Origin: Buttiauxella agrestis ATCC 33320
GTDB taxonomy: Bacteria; Pseudomonadota; Gammaproteobacteria; Enterobacterales; Enterobacteriaceae
NCBI GenBank assembly: GCA_024169445.1
Contig: JALKFA010000001.1
Coordinates: 1,736,001 to 1,800,000, forward strand
Direction: 5' to 3'
DNA: 64,000 nt
The notes beneath the pieces were generated by a model. That model was not told where the DNA came from, made no database searches, and saw only the letters and a program-made list of their open reading frames with translations. Made by a program: the position numbers and the translations under genes. Below are positions 8,202 through 17,958 of this stretch, piece by piece (position 1 is the first letter of the stretch; every line of letters starts with the position of its first letter).

Positions 8202-9638
8202 TTAATCCTCGGTAACTTCCTCGCCGCTTTTGCCTTTTCCCCAGGCGACGCGGCGCTGAAGCATTTTTTTCAGCGCCCGTCCGCTGGTATTCAACCAACC
8301 GGTTGGACGTGGATCGGCCAGCATACTCAGTGCGCGAGCGTAATCCAGCACCAGGCCTGGCGTCCACGCCATGGTTTCAGCCCGTTTACGCAGTTGCAGT
8401 GCGACCCAAAGTTCCGGCGTCGACATCAGTTTTCCCATCGCCATCCAGAAACCACGTTTTTGCCAAAGCCTGCCGACCGACCCCTCAAGTGCCGCTTCCA
8501 AAGCCCGCGCCACACTGCTCGAACAGTTTCGATAGGTCAAATTGTAGGACTCATTCTGGCGATAGCTTTCCCAAAACGCTTTTAGCCGTGCTTCGCTGTA
8601 ATTACGGATTCGTACTTTTCTTGTGGATGGGCACCACTTTGCGGATTCCGTTGCGTAATCCGGCTGGAAAATCCCCGGCACGTTGTTTTCAGGCGTGGCC
8701 CGCAGCAGGCGGGCAAACTCATCTGGCGACTGGTCGATAAGCTCAGCAGGATAGAGGCTGATGTAAACCCCGCCGGGAGATTCCAGTGCGGCGTGACCAG
8801 TCGAGATCACGCCGTTGCGATCGACCGCTGCGATATAACGGCTGATCACCGGACGGGGGATCGCTTCTCCTGCGGCGGATCCGACGGGTGTCCAGACGTG
8901 AACCGTCAGCGCTCTTTCGTCATCGTCCGGTGGGCCGTCCCACTCCACAACGTCAGGCGGAAGATGGTCGGCTTCTGCCATAAATACTGAACCTTTAAGA
9001 CCCGGATTCTCAGCGGCATTTTTAACGCGCATGGCGAGAATAAACAGGTTCCAGCCCGCAAATGCCAGGCCTAACCCGAGGCAATAAGGAACCGTTCCTT
9101 CATAGTTTGACGGCCAGGGCTGGAAGAAAAATATCGCCAGCGCAATTTCGGCAATGCCCCCCCACAAAGCGGGCCGCCATCGGCGATAACGCACCACCAC
9201 AGCTGAAGCGATTTGCAGAGTGCCGTCGAAGAAAAACAACAAGCCAAAGATCACCGATAACACGAAGTTACCGTGGTGATGACCGGCCAGAATCAACAGC
9301 GCCGCAAGGGAAAATGCCGCGCCTTTAACGTAGCGCAGAATGCGTTGCCCACCCATACCGCTATGCGCGACCATCAATGTCGCAGCACCTTCAAACAGCA
9401 GCAGGCAGGCGAATGGCTCGATAGGGAAATAGAGCGAGCCATCCAGGGCATCAAGAAAAACGACTATTCCGGCAATAAGCGTAATCCAACCGAAACGACG
9501 CAACCCACGCCAGTGGGAACGCAAAAAATCAATGCCGAGCAGGATCATCGTAAGCCGCATCATGGGGAAGTTTCCGTCAATTGCTCCACCAAATATATAG
9601 CCCACCAGACTCAAGTGCGATACGAAGCGAATCGACAT
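8202..9638 (-). CDS. HdeD-like membrane protein fused to a permuted papain-like cysteine hydrolase domain
   Basis: The 478-residue product has two parts. Residues about 30-205 hold several hydrophobic helices of HdeD/DUF308 type (WITLIAGIVVFLDALDG and SVIFGLLFFFDGTLQIASAV). Residues about 245-400 look like a circularly permuted NlpC/P60 (papain-like) domain. In it the His comes first (H282 in STGHAALESPGGVYIS) and the Cys follows (C372 in YNLTYRNCSSSVARALEAA). Such domains can act as amidases, peptidases or thioesterases on the inner membrane. Substrate and topology are unknown. The first 25 residues are of uncertain value, and a downstream Met (residue 26, 27 or 31) may be the true start. 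It converges with the deaminase gene. Confidence 0.7.
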   Translation of the reverse strand: MSIRFVSHLSLVGYIFGGAIDGNFPMMRLTMILLGIDFLRSHWRGLRRFGWITLIAGIVVFLDALDGSLYFPIEPFACLLLFEGAATLMVAHSGMGGQRILRYVKGAAFSLAALLILAGHHHGNFVLSVIFGLLFFFDGTLQIASAVVVRYRRWRPALWGGIAEIALAIFFFQPWPSNYEGTVPYCLGLGLAFAGWNLFILAMRVKNAAENPGLKGSVFMAEADHLPPDVVEWDGPPDDDERALTVHVWTPVGSAAGEAIPRPVISRYIAAVDRNGVISTGHAALESPGGVYISLYPAELIDQSPDEFARLLRATPENNVPGIFQPDYATESAKWCPSTRKVRIRNYSEARLKAFWESYRQNESYNLTYRNCSSSVARALEAALEGSVGRLWQKRGFWMAMGKLMSTPELWVALQLRKRAETMAWTPGLVLDYARALSMLADPRPTGWLNTSGRALKKMLQRRVAWGKGKSGEEVTED

Positions 9639-9815
9639 AACTTTGTGCTTTATGTCAAATTTAATGATTCATATTTTTTGATTAAAGATAAAAATATGAA
9701 TGATTAATTTAGTTACCACGCTCACGATTTCATCAGAAACTGTTCTGTTTAAATGGATATTGCCAGCTCCGTTGCTAGTATCCTTTTGCGAGTCTTTCAC
9801 CCGTAAGAGGATACA

Positions 9816-12350
9816 ATGAAAAATAAAAATACCATTATTATGAGTTTCTTTCTGACAGGAGTGGCTGTGTTGTACAGCGCGAAAGTGTTGGCTGCGGAAC
9901 AAAGCAAAGACGTAAAAATCATTCGCGACGAGTATGGTGTTGCGCATATTTATGCCAACGACACCCACAACCTGTTTTATGGCTACGGCTATGTTGTTGC
10001 TCAGGACCGGCTTTTTCAGATGGAAATGGCACGTCGCAGTACTCAGGGTACGGTGGCGGAAGTGCTGGGTGACAAGTTTCTCAATTTTGATAAAGACATT
10101 CGGCTGAACTATTGGCCTGCCAGCATTCATGCCCAAATTGATGCTTTACCTGCTGAAGAAAAAGCTGTTTTACAGGGTTATGCCGATGGTATGAATGCGT
10201 GGATTGATAAGGTGAACGCCGAGCCTGGAAAGTTGTTGCCAAAAGAGTTTTCGACACTGGGTTTTAAACCGCAACACTGGCAGCCTTTCGATGTCGCGAT
10301 GATTTTTGTCGGCACGATGGCTAACCGTTTTTCAGACAGCACCAGCGAAATTGATAACCTGGCGTTGTTTAATGCGCTGAAAGATAAATACGGTGACAAG
10401 CAGGGGATGGGGGTATTTAACCAAATCAAATGGTTAGTGAACCCTTCAGCCTCAACCACTATCGAACCAGAAGAACATCGTTATCCGTTCAAACTGGCAA
10501 ACCAGGCCACGCAACTGGCTTATAACTTACCGCGTTTCGACCATACTCCTCCGATGTTCGAGCGCCTGGCAAAAGGCAATGATGGCGCTTTACTCACACT
10601 AACTCATCAGAAAAATCAGCAAGTAATTGGCGAACAGTTTGCTCACAGCGGCGCAAATGGGCTGGCGGGCTACCCAACCACCAGTAACATGTGGGTGATC
10701 GGCCAGAAAAAAGCGGCAGACGCTAAATCCATTATGGTTAACGGGCCGCAGTTTGGCTGGTACGCACCGGCTTACACCTATGGAATCGGCCTGCATGGCG
10801 CTGGATACGATGTGGTCGGGAACACGCCATTTGCCTATCCGGGCCTGGTGTTTGGGCATAACGGAAGCATTTCGTGGGGATCGACTGCCGGTTTTGGCGA
10901 TGACGTCGATATCTTTGCGGAAAAACTTGATCCTCAACGCCCTGATTATTATCAGCGTCACGGGCAGTGGGTGAAAATGCTTAGCCGCAGTGAAACGATC
11001 AACGTTAAAGGCGGGACACCGGTTTCGTTCACGATCTATCGCACGGTACACGGCAACGTCATCAAAAACGACCCGCAAACCTCAACGGCTTACGCAAAAT
11101 CTCGAGCCTGGGAGGGAAAAGAAGTCGCTTCATTGCTGGCGTGGACGCATCAAATGCAGGCGACAAACTGGACGCAATGGACGAAACAGGCGGCAAATCA
11201 GGCCTTAACCATCAACTGGTATTACGCGGATAAACAGGGGAATATCGGCTATGTTCACACTGGCGCGTATCCGCAGCGTAAACCTGGGCACGACCCACGC
11301 CTTCCTGTTCCCGGAACCGGTGAATGGGATTGGGATGGGATTTTGCCGTTCTCCAGCAATCCGCAAATCTACAACCCGAAATCGGGTTACATCGCAAACT
11401 GGAATAATGCGCCAGAAGCAGGTTATCCGGCCTCGGATCTTTTTGCTTTCCTGTGGGGGAGCGCCGATCGTGTCGATGAGATAAAAAAATTGATCGACGC
11501 ACAGCCGAAACTCACGCATGAGCAGGCATGGGATATTATTGCCAAAACCAGCCGCCAGGATCTGAATCTGCGCCTCTTCCTGCCTTCTATTGAACAGGCG
11601 GTTAAAGCGTTACCAGCTGACGATCCGCGTCGCCAGCTTGCGGAGATCCTCGCAAATTGGGATGGCAACAATCAAATGAATGCCGACGGCAAAACTTATC
11701 AGCATCCGGGGTCAGCAATTTTGAACGCGTGGCTGACCAGCATGCTGAAACAAACGCTTGTTGCCGCTGTGCCTGCACCATTTAATAAGTGGTACAGCGC
11801 CAGCGGCTATGAAACCACACAGGATGGCCCAACCGGCTCACTGAATATCAGTGTCGGAGCCAAAATTCTGTATGAGGCATTGCAAGGAACGCGTTCACCA
11901 ATCCCGCAAACGGTTGATCTTTTTGGTGGAAAACCATCGGATGAACTGATCAGAAATGCGTTGCAGGATAGCTGGCAGCAGCTCTCACAACGTTATGGCA
12001 CTCAAGTTGATAGCTGGAAAACTCCGGCGATGCCGCTGACCTTTAGAGCGAATAACTTCTTTGGCGTGCCGCAGGCCAACGCCGATGAAGCGGTGCATCA
12101 GGCGGAATACCAAAACCGTGGTACTGAAAACGACATGATTGTTTTTGGTGCGAAGGGAGATGAAGTGCAAGCGTGGGATGTGGTTGCACCTGGCCAAAGT
12201 GGCTTTATCGCTCCAGACGGAACGCCTGCGAAGCACTATCGCGATCAACTGGAAATGTATCAGACGTTTGGCCGAAAACCATTATGGCTAAACAGCGCAG
12301 ACGTGAACGCCCATAAAGAGTCTGAAGAGGTAATTCAAGTCGTGCAGTAG
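9816..12350 (+). CDS. pac: Penicillin G acylase precursor
   Basis: This periplasmic Ntn-hydrolase hydrolyses benzylpenicillin and phenylacetyl amides to 6-APA and phenylacetate. The 844-residue precursor has a signal peptide (about 1-26), an A chain, a spacer and a B chain. The nucleophile is S290, in TTSNMWVIG; autocatalytic cleavage before it generates the B chain. E. coli PGA uses the same position. Further family landmarks are [40 protein letters not shown] and ENDMIVF near the C-terminus. AAGAGGA precedes the ATG. The gene is monocistronic and closed by a 14-bp hairpin at 12363. The natural role is thought to be scavenging of phenylacetylated compounds. No phenylacetate genes lie nearby. 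Confidence 0.97.
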   Translation: MKNKNTIIMSFFLTGVAVLYSAKVLAAEQSKDVKIIRDEYGVAHIYANDTHNLFYGYGYVVAQDRLFQMEMARRSTQGTVAEVLGDKFLNFDKDIRLNYWPASIHAQIDALPAEEKAVLQGYADGMNAWIDKVNAEPGKLLPKEFSTLGFKPQHWQPFDVAMIFVGTMANRFSDSTSEIDNLALFNALKDKYGDKQGMGVFNQIKWLVNPSASTTIEPEEHRYPFKLANQATQLAYNLPRFDHTPPMFERLAKGNDGALLTLTHQKNQQVIGEQFAHSGANGLAGYPTTSNMWVIGQKKAADAKSIMVNGPQFGWYAPAYTYGIGLHGAGYDVVGNTPFAYPGLVFGHNGSISWGSTAGFGDDVDIFAEKLDPQRPDYYQRHGQWVKMLSRSETINVKGGTPVSFTIYRTVHGNVIKNDPQTSTAYAKSRAWEGKEVASLLAWTHQMQATNWTQWTKQAANQALTINWYYADKQGNIGYVHTGAYPQRKPGHDPRLPVPGTGEWDWDGILPFSSNPQIYNPKSGYIANWNNAPEAGYPASDLFAFLWGSADRVDEIKKLIDAQPKLTHEQAWDIIAKTSRQDLNLRLFLPSIEQAVKALPADDPRRQLAEILANWDGNNQMNADGKTYQHPGSAILNAWLTSMLKQTLVAAVPAPFNKWYSASGYETTQDGPTGSLNISVGAKILYEALQGTRSPIPQTVDLFGGKPSDELIRNALQDSWQQLSQRYGTQVDSWKTPAMPLTFRANNFFGVPQANADEAVHQAEYQNRGTENDMIVFGAKGDEVQAWDVVAPGQSGFIAPDGTPAKHYRDQLEMYQTFGRKPLWLNSADVNAHKESEEVIQVVQ

Positions 12351-12362
12351 TTAATTATTAGT

Positions 12363-12398
12363 ACAGCCAAAATAGCGCGTGATGGCTATTTTGGCTGT
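12363..12398 (+). terminator. Strong hairpin after pac
   Basis: A perfect 14-bp stem, ACAGCCAAAATAGC paired with GCTATTTTGGCTGT, has an 8-base loop and starts 12 bases after the pac stop. The following T-run is short (GGTTTAT). It probably acts as terminator and as 3' protection of the mRNA. Confidence 0.75.
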
Positions 12399-12588
12399 GG
12401 TTTATCCTGTCATGTTTTGTCATTTGTCCTCACATCCTTGCAAAATAGCCATTTCACTCATCACTCAGCGGCGTCGCCAAGCGATGGATCCTTTCGCCAT
12501 GCATTGCGAGCCTTACATTATTGCAATCGCCACGGATAAAAGAGAGGGTTAAGCTCGTGTCAATTATCAGCGCTTTGATTCTGGAAAC

Positions 12589-12846
12589 GTGAAAGTTTAT
12601 GAACTGGCCGTTGTTCCCGATAACGCAATATTGTTATACGGGCCGGAAAACCCCGGTGATTTTGTCACCCTTAATCTGGCGCTAATGGAATCCGATGCTG
12701 ATATCAGAATGGCTGGTGAAAATCTCGATGCTTTTATCAGCGATGCGGCAAATAAAACTCAAGCGTCCACATTACTGGCAGCCAACCCAACCGTTTCGGT
12801 TGCGATAAAAGTTGCTGAAGAAATGCTGGCATTAAGTGCCAGGTAA
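12589..12846 (+). CDS. Small hypothetical protein
   Basis: An 85-residue acidic protein beginning with GTG at 12589; the upstream GGAAA is a weak ribosome site. A tiny frame (GTG at 12557, eleven codons) ends by overlapping this start, which could allow translational coupling. The sequence has an alternating strand/helix pattern ending with the helix KVAEEMLALSAR. No signal peptide or membrane segment is seen and the family is not recognised. The next small ORF starts immediately after its stop. Confidence 0.5.
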   Translation: MKVYELAVVPDNAILLYGPENPGDFVTLNLALMESDADIRMAGENLDAFISDAANKTQASTLLAANPTVSVAIKVAEEMLALSAR

Positions 12847-12999
12847 ATGATGAAAAATGATGATGACAAGGTGATGTTGATTCATGATAGCTGGTTGCGC
12901 GATTCACCCATTCCTTACGATATTAACCATCACAAAATTCACGCTAATGACTTTGCTGAAATGACGCTGCGGGTTATGCCGATGATCAGTTCGAAATAA
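12847..12999 (+). CDS. Small ORF, 50 residues
   Basis: The ATG follows the TAA of the preceding 85-residue gene with no spacing, an arrangement typical of coupled translation. The 50-residue product starts MMKNDDDKVMLIHDSWLRDS and ends MPMISSK. It is charged, with His residues in the middle (YDINHHKIHA). It ends four bases before a hairpin at 13004, consistent with a short two-gene transcript. It could also be the decayed end of a larger gene. No family is recognised. Confidence 0.4.
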   Translation: MMKNDDDKVMLIHDSWLRDSPIPYDINHHKIHANDFAEMTLRVMPMISSK

Positions 13000-13003
13000 T
13001 AAA

Positions 13004-13024
13004 AGAGGCGATATTTTCGCCTCT
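13004..13024 (+). terminator. Hairpin after the small ORF pair
   Basis: The stem AGAGGCGA pairs with TCGCCTCT around a 5-base T-rich loop and is followed by a weak T-rich tail. It lies immediately after the 50-residue ORF. Confidence 0.6.
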
Positions 13025-13384
13025 CTATTTCCGCCCCTAATTATTTCATTTAAAATTAAATTTATTATTAAACAAAAAAAAGAAAATCATTTTATTGAAT
13101 TTGAAGCTGGCTCTCATTTTTTTAATGCGACAAACTCCCATCGTTGAAAATGAAACAGCGTGACAGTATATTAAAACCGTTGTTTTGAAAAAATATTGTG
13201 ATTTAATTGAATAGGTTATGGCGGTACTTTAAATCTATGCCACTACTGTGCCTCTGACCCATTCGTTGCAATTTTACGCGCTCAATACGACCCCATGAAC
13301 CCATTCCACATTAAGTGCCATAGAGCACGTTTTCTGGCGTGGGTCATTGTTAGTTGCCGTTTCACAGGAGAGTGATCGAAAGGT
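13025..13384 (+). other. AT-rich upstream region of the porin gene
   Basis: About 360 bases without a convincing gene. The left half is strongly AT-rich with A- and T-tracts. Near 13147 the sequence GAAAATGAAACAG resembles one half of a KdgR operator, and TTGTGATTTAATTG near 13196 resembles half of a CRP site. Both are partial matches only, though they would suit regulation of a KdgM-type porin. AGGAG at 13367 is the likely ribosome site region for 13385. Confidence 0.4.
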
Positions 13385-14092
13385 ATGAAGTTAAAATTCG
13401 CATGTGCCGCTATTGCCGTTTGTTCGGTGTTAACCAGCATGAATGCTAACGCATGGAGCCTGAATTATCGCCACGAGTTTCTGGAAAAACAGGAACAGCA
13501 AAGCGACCGATTGGTTGTTTCGCATCGTTTCGATAATGGTTGGGGCTTTGGTGTAGAGTCCAAATTTACCAATGGTGGTGAAGGGGAAGGCGCTTTCGAC
13601 GAATTCCACACTACCGGTACTGAATATGATTTGAGTTATCTTGCCAAACCTAATGACACATGGTGGTGGGAAGCCGGTTTTAATACCGAGATCACTGATA
13701 CCGTGCAGGATTTGCGAGTTCATGTTAAACCAACGTATTGGTTCAACGAAAATTTTTATACTGCCGCTCGTTTCCGTGTTGGGCAGAGAAACTATACGGA
13801 TGATGTCAATAAAGATAATGGCCATTATTTCCAGCTGAACTATTACCTTGGCTATAATGCGGAAAGATGGTCTATCGCCTATGACTTCGAATATAAGAAA
13901 CTTGATTACCCTGATTTTAAGGGTGAAGAGTACTCTTATCTTAATAACGTAACAATTCGTGTGCCAATTAATAAAAATTGGCGGCCATATACCGAAATTG
14001 GTTATGTGTCATATAACGACCCTTCTGACAATAGCCCTTACCCAAATGACTGGCAGTGGCGTTGGCGCGTCGGGATTGAATACGTCTTCTAA
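13385..14092 (+). CDS. KdgM-family oligogalacturonate-type porin
   Basis: The 235-residue product has a signal peptide ending NANA before WSLNYRHEF. The mature barrel of alternating aromatic strands ends in a C-terminal Phe (RWRVGIEYVF), the outer-membrane sorting signal. The layout (RHEFLEKQEQQSDRLVVSHR, YNAERWSIAYDFEYKK, WRPYTEIGYV) matches the KdgM family of 12-stranded, anion-selective porins that admit acidic oligosaccharides such as oligogalacturonates. Its position just upstream of a putative uronyl hydrolase and PTS supports a role in uptake for that pathway. Whether it prefers pectin fragments or other acidic sugars cannot be told. Confidence 0.82.
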   Translation: MKLKFACAAIAVCSVLTSMNANAWSLNYRHEFLEKQEQQSDRLVVSHRFDNGWGFGVESKFTNGGEGEGAFDEFHTTGTEYDLSYLAKPNDTWWWEAGFNTEITDTVQDLRVHVKPTYWFNENFYTAARFRVGQRNYTDDVNKDNGHYFQLNYYLGYNAERWSIAYDFEYKKLDYPDFKGEEYSYLNNVTIRVPINKNWRPYTEIGYVSYNDPSDNSPYPNDWQWRWRVGIEYVF

Positions 14093-14295
14093 TTTTATCT
14101 CTGCTTCACTAACAATGAATCAATCACACTATTAATAGATTTTGTGAATGCATGGAGTGCATCTATTTTTTAGTGCGTGGCTTTTTAGCGCATGGTTTTT
14201 TAGCGCGTAGTTTAATTGTGTTGGTTATAACAATAATTCTCGGTGAAATAAGTTATTAGTTTATTGAGAACCATGTTTTCACCTTCATCAAGCTG

Positions 14296-14329
14296 CTTCC
14301 CCCTTTCTGGAATACAGGAAAGGGGGAAG
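14296..14329 (+). terminator. 12-bp hairpin between porin and utilisation operon
   Basis: A perfect stem, CTTCCCCCTTTC with GAAAGGGGGAAG, encloses a 10-base loop. No long T-run follows (TCAGGTTATTTAAC), so it may be a terminator for the porin or an mRNA structure ahead of the next gene. Just upstream, 14168-14215 contains three imperfect copies of TTTTTAGCGCNTGG. Confidence 0.5.
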
Positions 14330-14387
14330 TCAGGTTATTTAACTCTACTAGCACTCGATGGGTGCTAATGGCTTCAAGGACAGTTGT

Positions 14388-16850
14388 ATGGACATTGGGA
14401 ATTGGGTGCTTGAGCCAAATACAGCACTGACCCGTTTTTGTGTTTCTCCTCCTCGTGAGGAGCGATTCGCTGAATTTTTCGCTGGCGAAGCCATGGATAT
14501 GGCTATGGATTACCGTTTCCAGAATGGCTCCGGGCCGCAAGAAGATGCGTTTTGTCGGCGTATTTTTCGCCAGCAGATGGCTGAACGCACCGTTGAACTG
14601 AGTGAGGCCATTGCGCGTACCCATGTGAGTTACACGGGTGAAAGCGACACGGTTTCCTTTTCCTCCTTCCAGCGCGTGCCATTCCATGTGCAACGTTGGC
14701 TGGAGTTGGAGCTACACGCTACGGAAGCGGGCAGTTACCCTTTTCAGCTATCGACTTGTGGTGGGGCTCGCCTGTGGTGCAATGAACAGGCCGTCGCCAA
14801 GTTCACTCCTTTCTCCCGCAACAAAATGCAAAGTTGTGAGCTGATGCTTCCCTTGCAGGCGGGTAAAAATACCCTGCTGATCCACCTGGAAGAGCTGTTT
14901 GAACGCGATACCGTGTTTGCGCTGCGTTTTATCTACCAGGGCTGCGTACCGCTTGGTGTTTCATTGCCGCAAACTGATGCCGCCGTGCTTGATGAATTGA
15001 GCCTGTTTGCTGGCGCTATGCGCCCGGAACTCACGGCCAGGGATAACCAGGTAAGGATTCGGCTTGGCGCAAATGCACCGACGCAACCGGTTAGTTTGTC
15101 GGGTGAGATCCACGGCATGGGTAATGACAATTTTACCCCGCGTCAGGTGGATTTCGGCACTGCCACGCCGGACGGTCAGCTGTTGACTCTGTCTCTGCCC
15201 GCGGAGATTGGTTCCGCTCACTATCAAATTGTGCTGCGCATGAGTTGCGCGGGTGTTTCGATTACCCGCAGTTTTGGTGTCAACCTCATGCCGTCGCCTG
15301 GCCATGCTGAGCATTCAACCAGCCTCGACGAGCGCAAACTGAAAGCGTTGCGTCACACCGCCCGGTATGGCATGGAGCGGACTTCTCGCCTGCTCGCCAT
15401 GTTGCAATGTGGTGAAACAACAGCCGAAGCCGATCGGCTGTTGCTCGACACTTTAAAGCGGATCAGCGCCCGCGAAGATTGCTCAGATTTTTCTCTGGTT
15501 CCGCTATTGTGGATCTGGCGCGAGCACAATGGTGAACACTTCCCGGCGGCTTTATGGCGACGAGTGCGCAGTTCAATCCTCGGCTATCGCTACTGGATGG
15601 ACGAGCAAGGCAACGACGTCATGTGGTTCTGGAGTGAGAACCATACCCTCTGCTTCCATACCGCCCAATATCTGGCAGGCCAGATGTTCCCTGATGAGCT
15701 GTTCCTGGCCTCTGGGCGTAGTGGCGAAGAGCAGCGTGCTATCGCCGCTCTTCGTCTGGCGCAGTGGTTCGATGCCATCGAACTGTACGGCTTCGTCGAG
15801 TGGAATTCAGCTCCTTACTATCCGGTCGATTACATTGGCCTGTTTGCGCTCTATCAACTGGCGGAAGATGCCTGGGTGCGTCAGCGTGCTAAGGGACTGA
15901 TCGATCGCTTGATGCTGCTAAGTTCCCTGCATTACCAGGATGGGATTGCCGCAGGCACCATGGGCCGCGTCTACGAAAAAGAGCTGTTGGCAGGTGTGCT
16001 CACTGAGTTGTCAGCGTACGGAAATGTTGCCTGGGGCGGCGGCTGGTATAACCGCAAATGTGCTTCCTTGCCGCTTTTTTGTGCCAGCGACTATCAGCCA
16101 CCGGTCGCCGCCGACAGCTACGCAAGGCTGTCTCAAGGCTCGCTCTCAGCCTTCTACCAGGCGGGCGGCGGCAATATTGTTGTCTGGAAAGAGCCGGGCG
16201 TTAGCCTCTCAAGTTGCATTAACCACCATCCCGGCCAGCGTGGCCATCAGCAACATCTGATGGACGTGCAGTTTGCCACTCATCACGACGCCAAATTCTG
16301 GGTCAATCACCCCGGTGAAGCAGAACCCGGTGGCGAGCAGCGCCCTTCTTATTGGTCTGGCAACGGCGTGCTGCCACAACTGATGCAGGTGGAGAATCGC
16401 GCTCTCCAGTTCTGGCAGTTGCCCGCAGATACCGCCTTCCCCTGGACTCACCTCTACCTGCCAGCAGATGCCTTCGAACAGGTGATCACATTGCCTCGGA
16501 CTTGTCTGGTTCGCGCCGGTAATGCCTTTGCTGTGATTGGCTGCTCGGCACCGCTAAACGCGGTCACCACTGGAATGACTGCGGGCAATGAATATCGGGC
16601 CCAGTCGCATCACGTTGCCTGGTTTACCGAAGTCGGTCATGGCGACGACGCAGCTTTCGCGGCGTTCTGCCAGCGCATGGAAACACTGGTGGTCAGTATT
16701 GAAGACCAGCAGGCCGTTGTCAGTACGGCGCAAGGCGAGCTCATGCGCCTCGATTGGCAGGGTAAATGCCTGGTTGAGGGCGTCGTACACCGTTTCCCCG
16801 ACGCGGCAGGATGCGATCCCATTGTCACCTGGAGTGGAGAAGCACAATGA
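14388..16850 (+). CDS. Uncharacterised 820-residue protein, candidate glycan-active enzyme
   Basis: I cannot assign this protein to a named family. There is no signal peptide, so it is probably cytoplasmic. Residues about 90-190 read like a beta-sandwich or PA14-like module (WLELELHATEAGSYPFQLST and GKNTLLIHLEEL). Residues about 330-560 look like an alpha/alpha-toroid, with motifs reminiscent of heparinase or alginate-lyase folds (FWSENHTLCFHTAQYLAGQ and YGFVEWNSAPYYPVDYIGL). A beta-rich C-terminal part follows. Several conserved-looking His, Tyr, Glu and Trp residues could be catalytic. The ATG at 14388 has AAGGA upstream and is preferred to the in-frame ATG at 14358. Its stop overlaps the next start (ATGA). 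Context suggests it acts on a saccharide imported by the PTS. Confidence 0.7.
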   Translation: MDIGNWVLEPNTALTRFCVSPPREERFAEFFAGEAMDMAMDYRFQNGSGPQEDAFCRRIFRQQMAERTVELSEAIARTHVSYTGESDTVSFSSFQRVPFHVQRWLELELHATEAGSYPFQLSTCGGARLWCNEQAVAKFTPFSRNKMQSCELMLPLQAGKNTLLIHLEELFERDTVFALRFIYQGCVPLGVSLPQTDAAVLDELSLFAGAMRPELTARDNQVRIRLGANAPTQPVSLSGEIHGMGNDNFTPRQVDFGTATPDGQLLTLSLPAEIGSAHYQIVLRMSCAGVSITRSFGVNLMPSPGHAEHSTSLDERKLKALRHTARYGMERTSRLLAMLQCGETTAEADRLLLDTLKRISAREDCSDFSLVPLLWIWREHNGEHFPAALWRRVRSSILGYRYWMDEQGNDVMWFWSENHTLCFHTAQYLAGQMFPDELFLASGRSGEEQRAIAALRLAQWFDAIELYGFVEWNSAPYYPVDYIGLFALYQLAEDAWVRQRAKGLIDRLMLLSSLHYQDGIAAGTMGRVYEKELLAGVLTELSAYGNVAWGGGWYNRKCASLPLFCASDYQPPVAADSYARLSQGSLSAFYQAGGGNIVVWKEPGVSLSSCINHHPGQRGHQQHLMDVQFATHHDAKFWVNHPGEAEPGGEQRPSYWSGNGVLPQLMQVENRALQFWQLPADTAFPWTHLYLPADAFEQVITLPRTCLVRAGNAFAVIGCSAPLNAVTTGMTAGNEYRAQSHHVAWFTEVGHGDDAAFAAFCQRMETLVVSIEDQQAVVSTAQGELMRLDWQGKCLVEGVVHRFPDAAGCDPIVTWSGEAQ

Positions 16851-17920
16851 AACAACAAGCACTGATCCCAACCCTGGAGCGAGTCGTTCACGGTTTCTGC
16901 CAGTTGAAAGGCATGGGTGAACTGACGGCCAGTAAAGGCCTGGCGATTCAGTTTGAGCAGTGGGAGTGGGAGGTTGGCGTTGGGCTATATGGTTTCTGGC
17001 GCTACGCCAGCCACAAAGACGATGTCGAACTTCAGGATTCTCTGCTGGCCTGGTACGAAGGGCAGATCCGCAAAGGGCTGCCTGCGATGCAGATCAACAC
17101 CACGGCTCCGATGATCACCCTGGCGCTGCTGGCGGGTCACAGCGGCCGCGACGATCTACGCGAAACAGTGAACGCCTGGGCCGATGATCTGCTGGCTAAT
17201 CTGCCAAGAACCGAGGAGGGCGGATTCCAGCACGTAGTGAAGGAGCAACCCAACACCGGCCAACTCTGGGATGACACCCTTTTCATGACCTGCCTGTTCC
17301 TCGGCACTGCCGGGATCGTGCTCAAGCGAAAGGATTTGATCGACGAGGCGGTCTATCAATTCCTGCTGCACACCCGTTACCTGAGCGAACCTAAAAGTGG
17401 ACTTTGGTATCACGGCTGGACCTACGTCGAAAAACACCATTTTGCCGGAGTTTTATGGGCGAGAGGGAATGCGTGGATCACTGTTGCCATCCCCGAATTC
17501 ATCGATCTGATGGGCGACCACCTGGATGCTGGCGTACGGCGCTATTTAACCCAGGTGGTGTCACGCCAGGTGCGTTCTCTGTGTGCATTACAGGCTGAGA
17601 ACGGCATGTGGCACACGGTGTTGGATGACCCTTATTCACCTCAAGAATCCTCAGCCACGGCGGGGATCGCCTACGGCATGTTGCGCAGCGTGCGGCTGGG
17701 TCTGCTGGATGACAGCGTCATTGCCCCAGCCCTGCGGGCAGCCCATGCCGTGTGGCAGCGCATCGACGAGGACGGCATCGTTCTCGGGGCTTCCAAAGGA
17801 ACCATGGTAGGGCATGACCACCAATACTACTGCGACATTGCCATCGCACCGGTTCCTTATGCGCAGGCACTGACCATGTTGCTGCTACTCGAACTAGAGC
17901 AAGGCCAGTGGCTGGCATAA
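16847..17920 (+). CDS. GH105-type unsaturated uronyl hydrolase
   Basis: The 357-residue product resembles GH105/GH88 enzymes (YteR, YesR type). These hydrate the terminal unsaturated uronic acid of oligosaccharides made by polysaccharide lyases and release the sugar below. It lacks a signal peptide. The key acid appears in LWDDTLFMTCLF (D142/D143, matching the catalytic Asp143 of YteR). Downstream landmarks are GLWYHGWTYVEKHHFAGVLWARGNAW (residues about 185-210, where substrate-binding His and Trp lie). The start overlaps the preceding stop by four bases, so the two genes are translationally coupled. With the PTS it implies import and cytosolic cleavage of an unsaturated saccharide. GH88 is the main alternative. 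Confidence 0.8.
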   Translation: MKQQALIPTLERVVHGFCQLKGMGELTASKGLAIQFEQWEWEVGVGLYGFWRYASHKDDVELQDSLLAWYEGQIRKGLPAMQINTTAPMITLALLAGHSGRDDLRETVNAWADDLLANLPRTEEGGFQHVVKEQPNTGQLWDDTLFMTCLFLGTAGIVLKRKDLIDEAVYQFLLHTRYLSEPKSGLWYHGWTYVEKHHFAGVLWARGNAWITVAIPEFIDLMGDHLDAGVRRYLTQVVSRQVRSLCALQAENGMWHTVLDDPYSPQESSATAGIAYGMLRSVRLGLLDDSVIAPALRAAHAVWQRIDEDGIVLGASKGTMVGHDHQYYCDIAIAPVPYAQALTMLLLLELEQGQWLA

Positions 17921-17958
17921 CAGTTTAATTTTTTTGTTATTTTTTGGAGAAACAAGAG

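Noticed and set aside
13147-13165. KdgR operator before the KdgM-type porin
   Set aside because: Only one half of the palindrome (AATGAAAC) is recognisable; the other half does not match, so it is noted as a hint and not called.
14168-14215. Three short TTTTTAGCGC-type direct repeats as a CRISPR or iteron array
   Set aside because: The copies are imperfect, about 14-18 bases long, and adjacent without spacers; this is simple local repetition in an AT-rich spacer.
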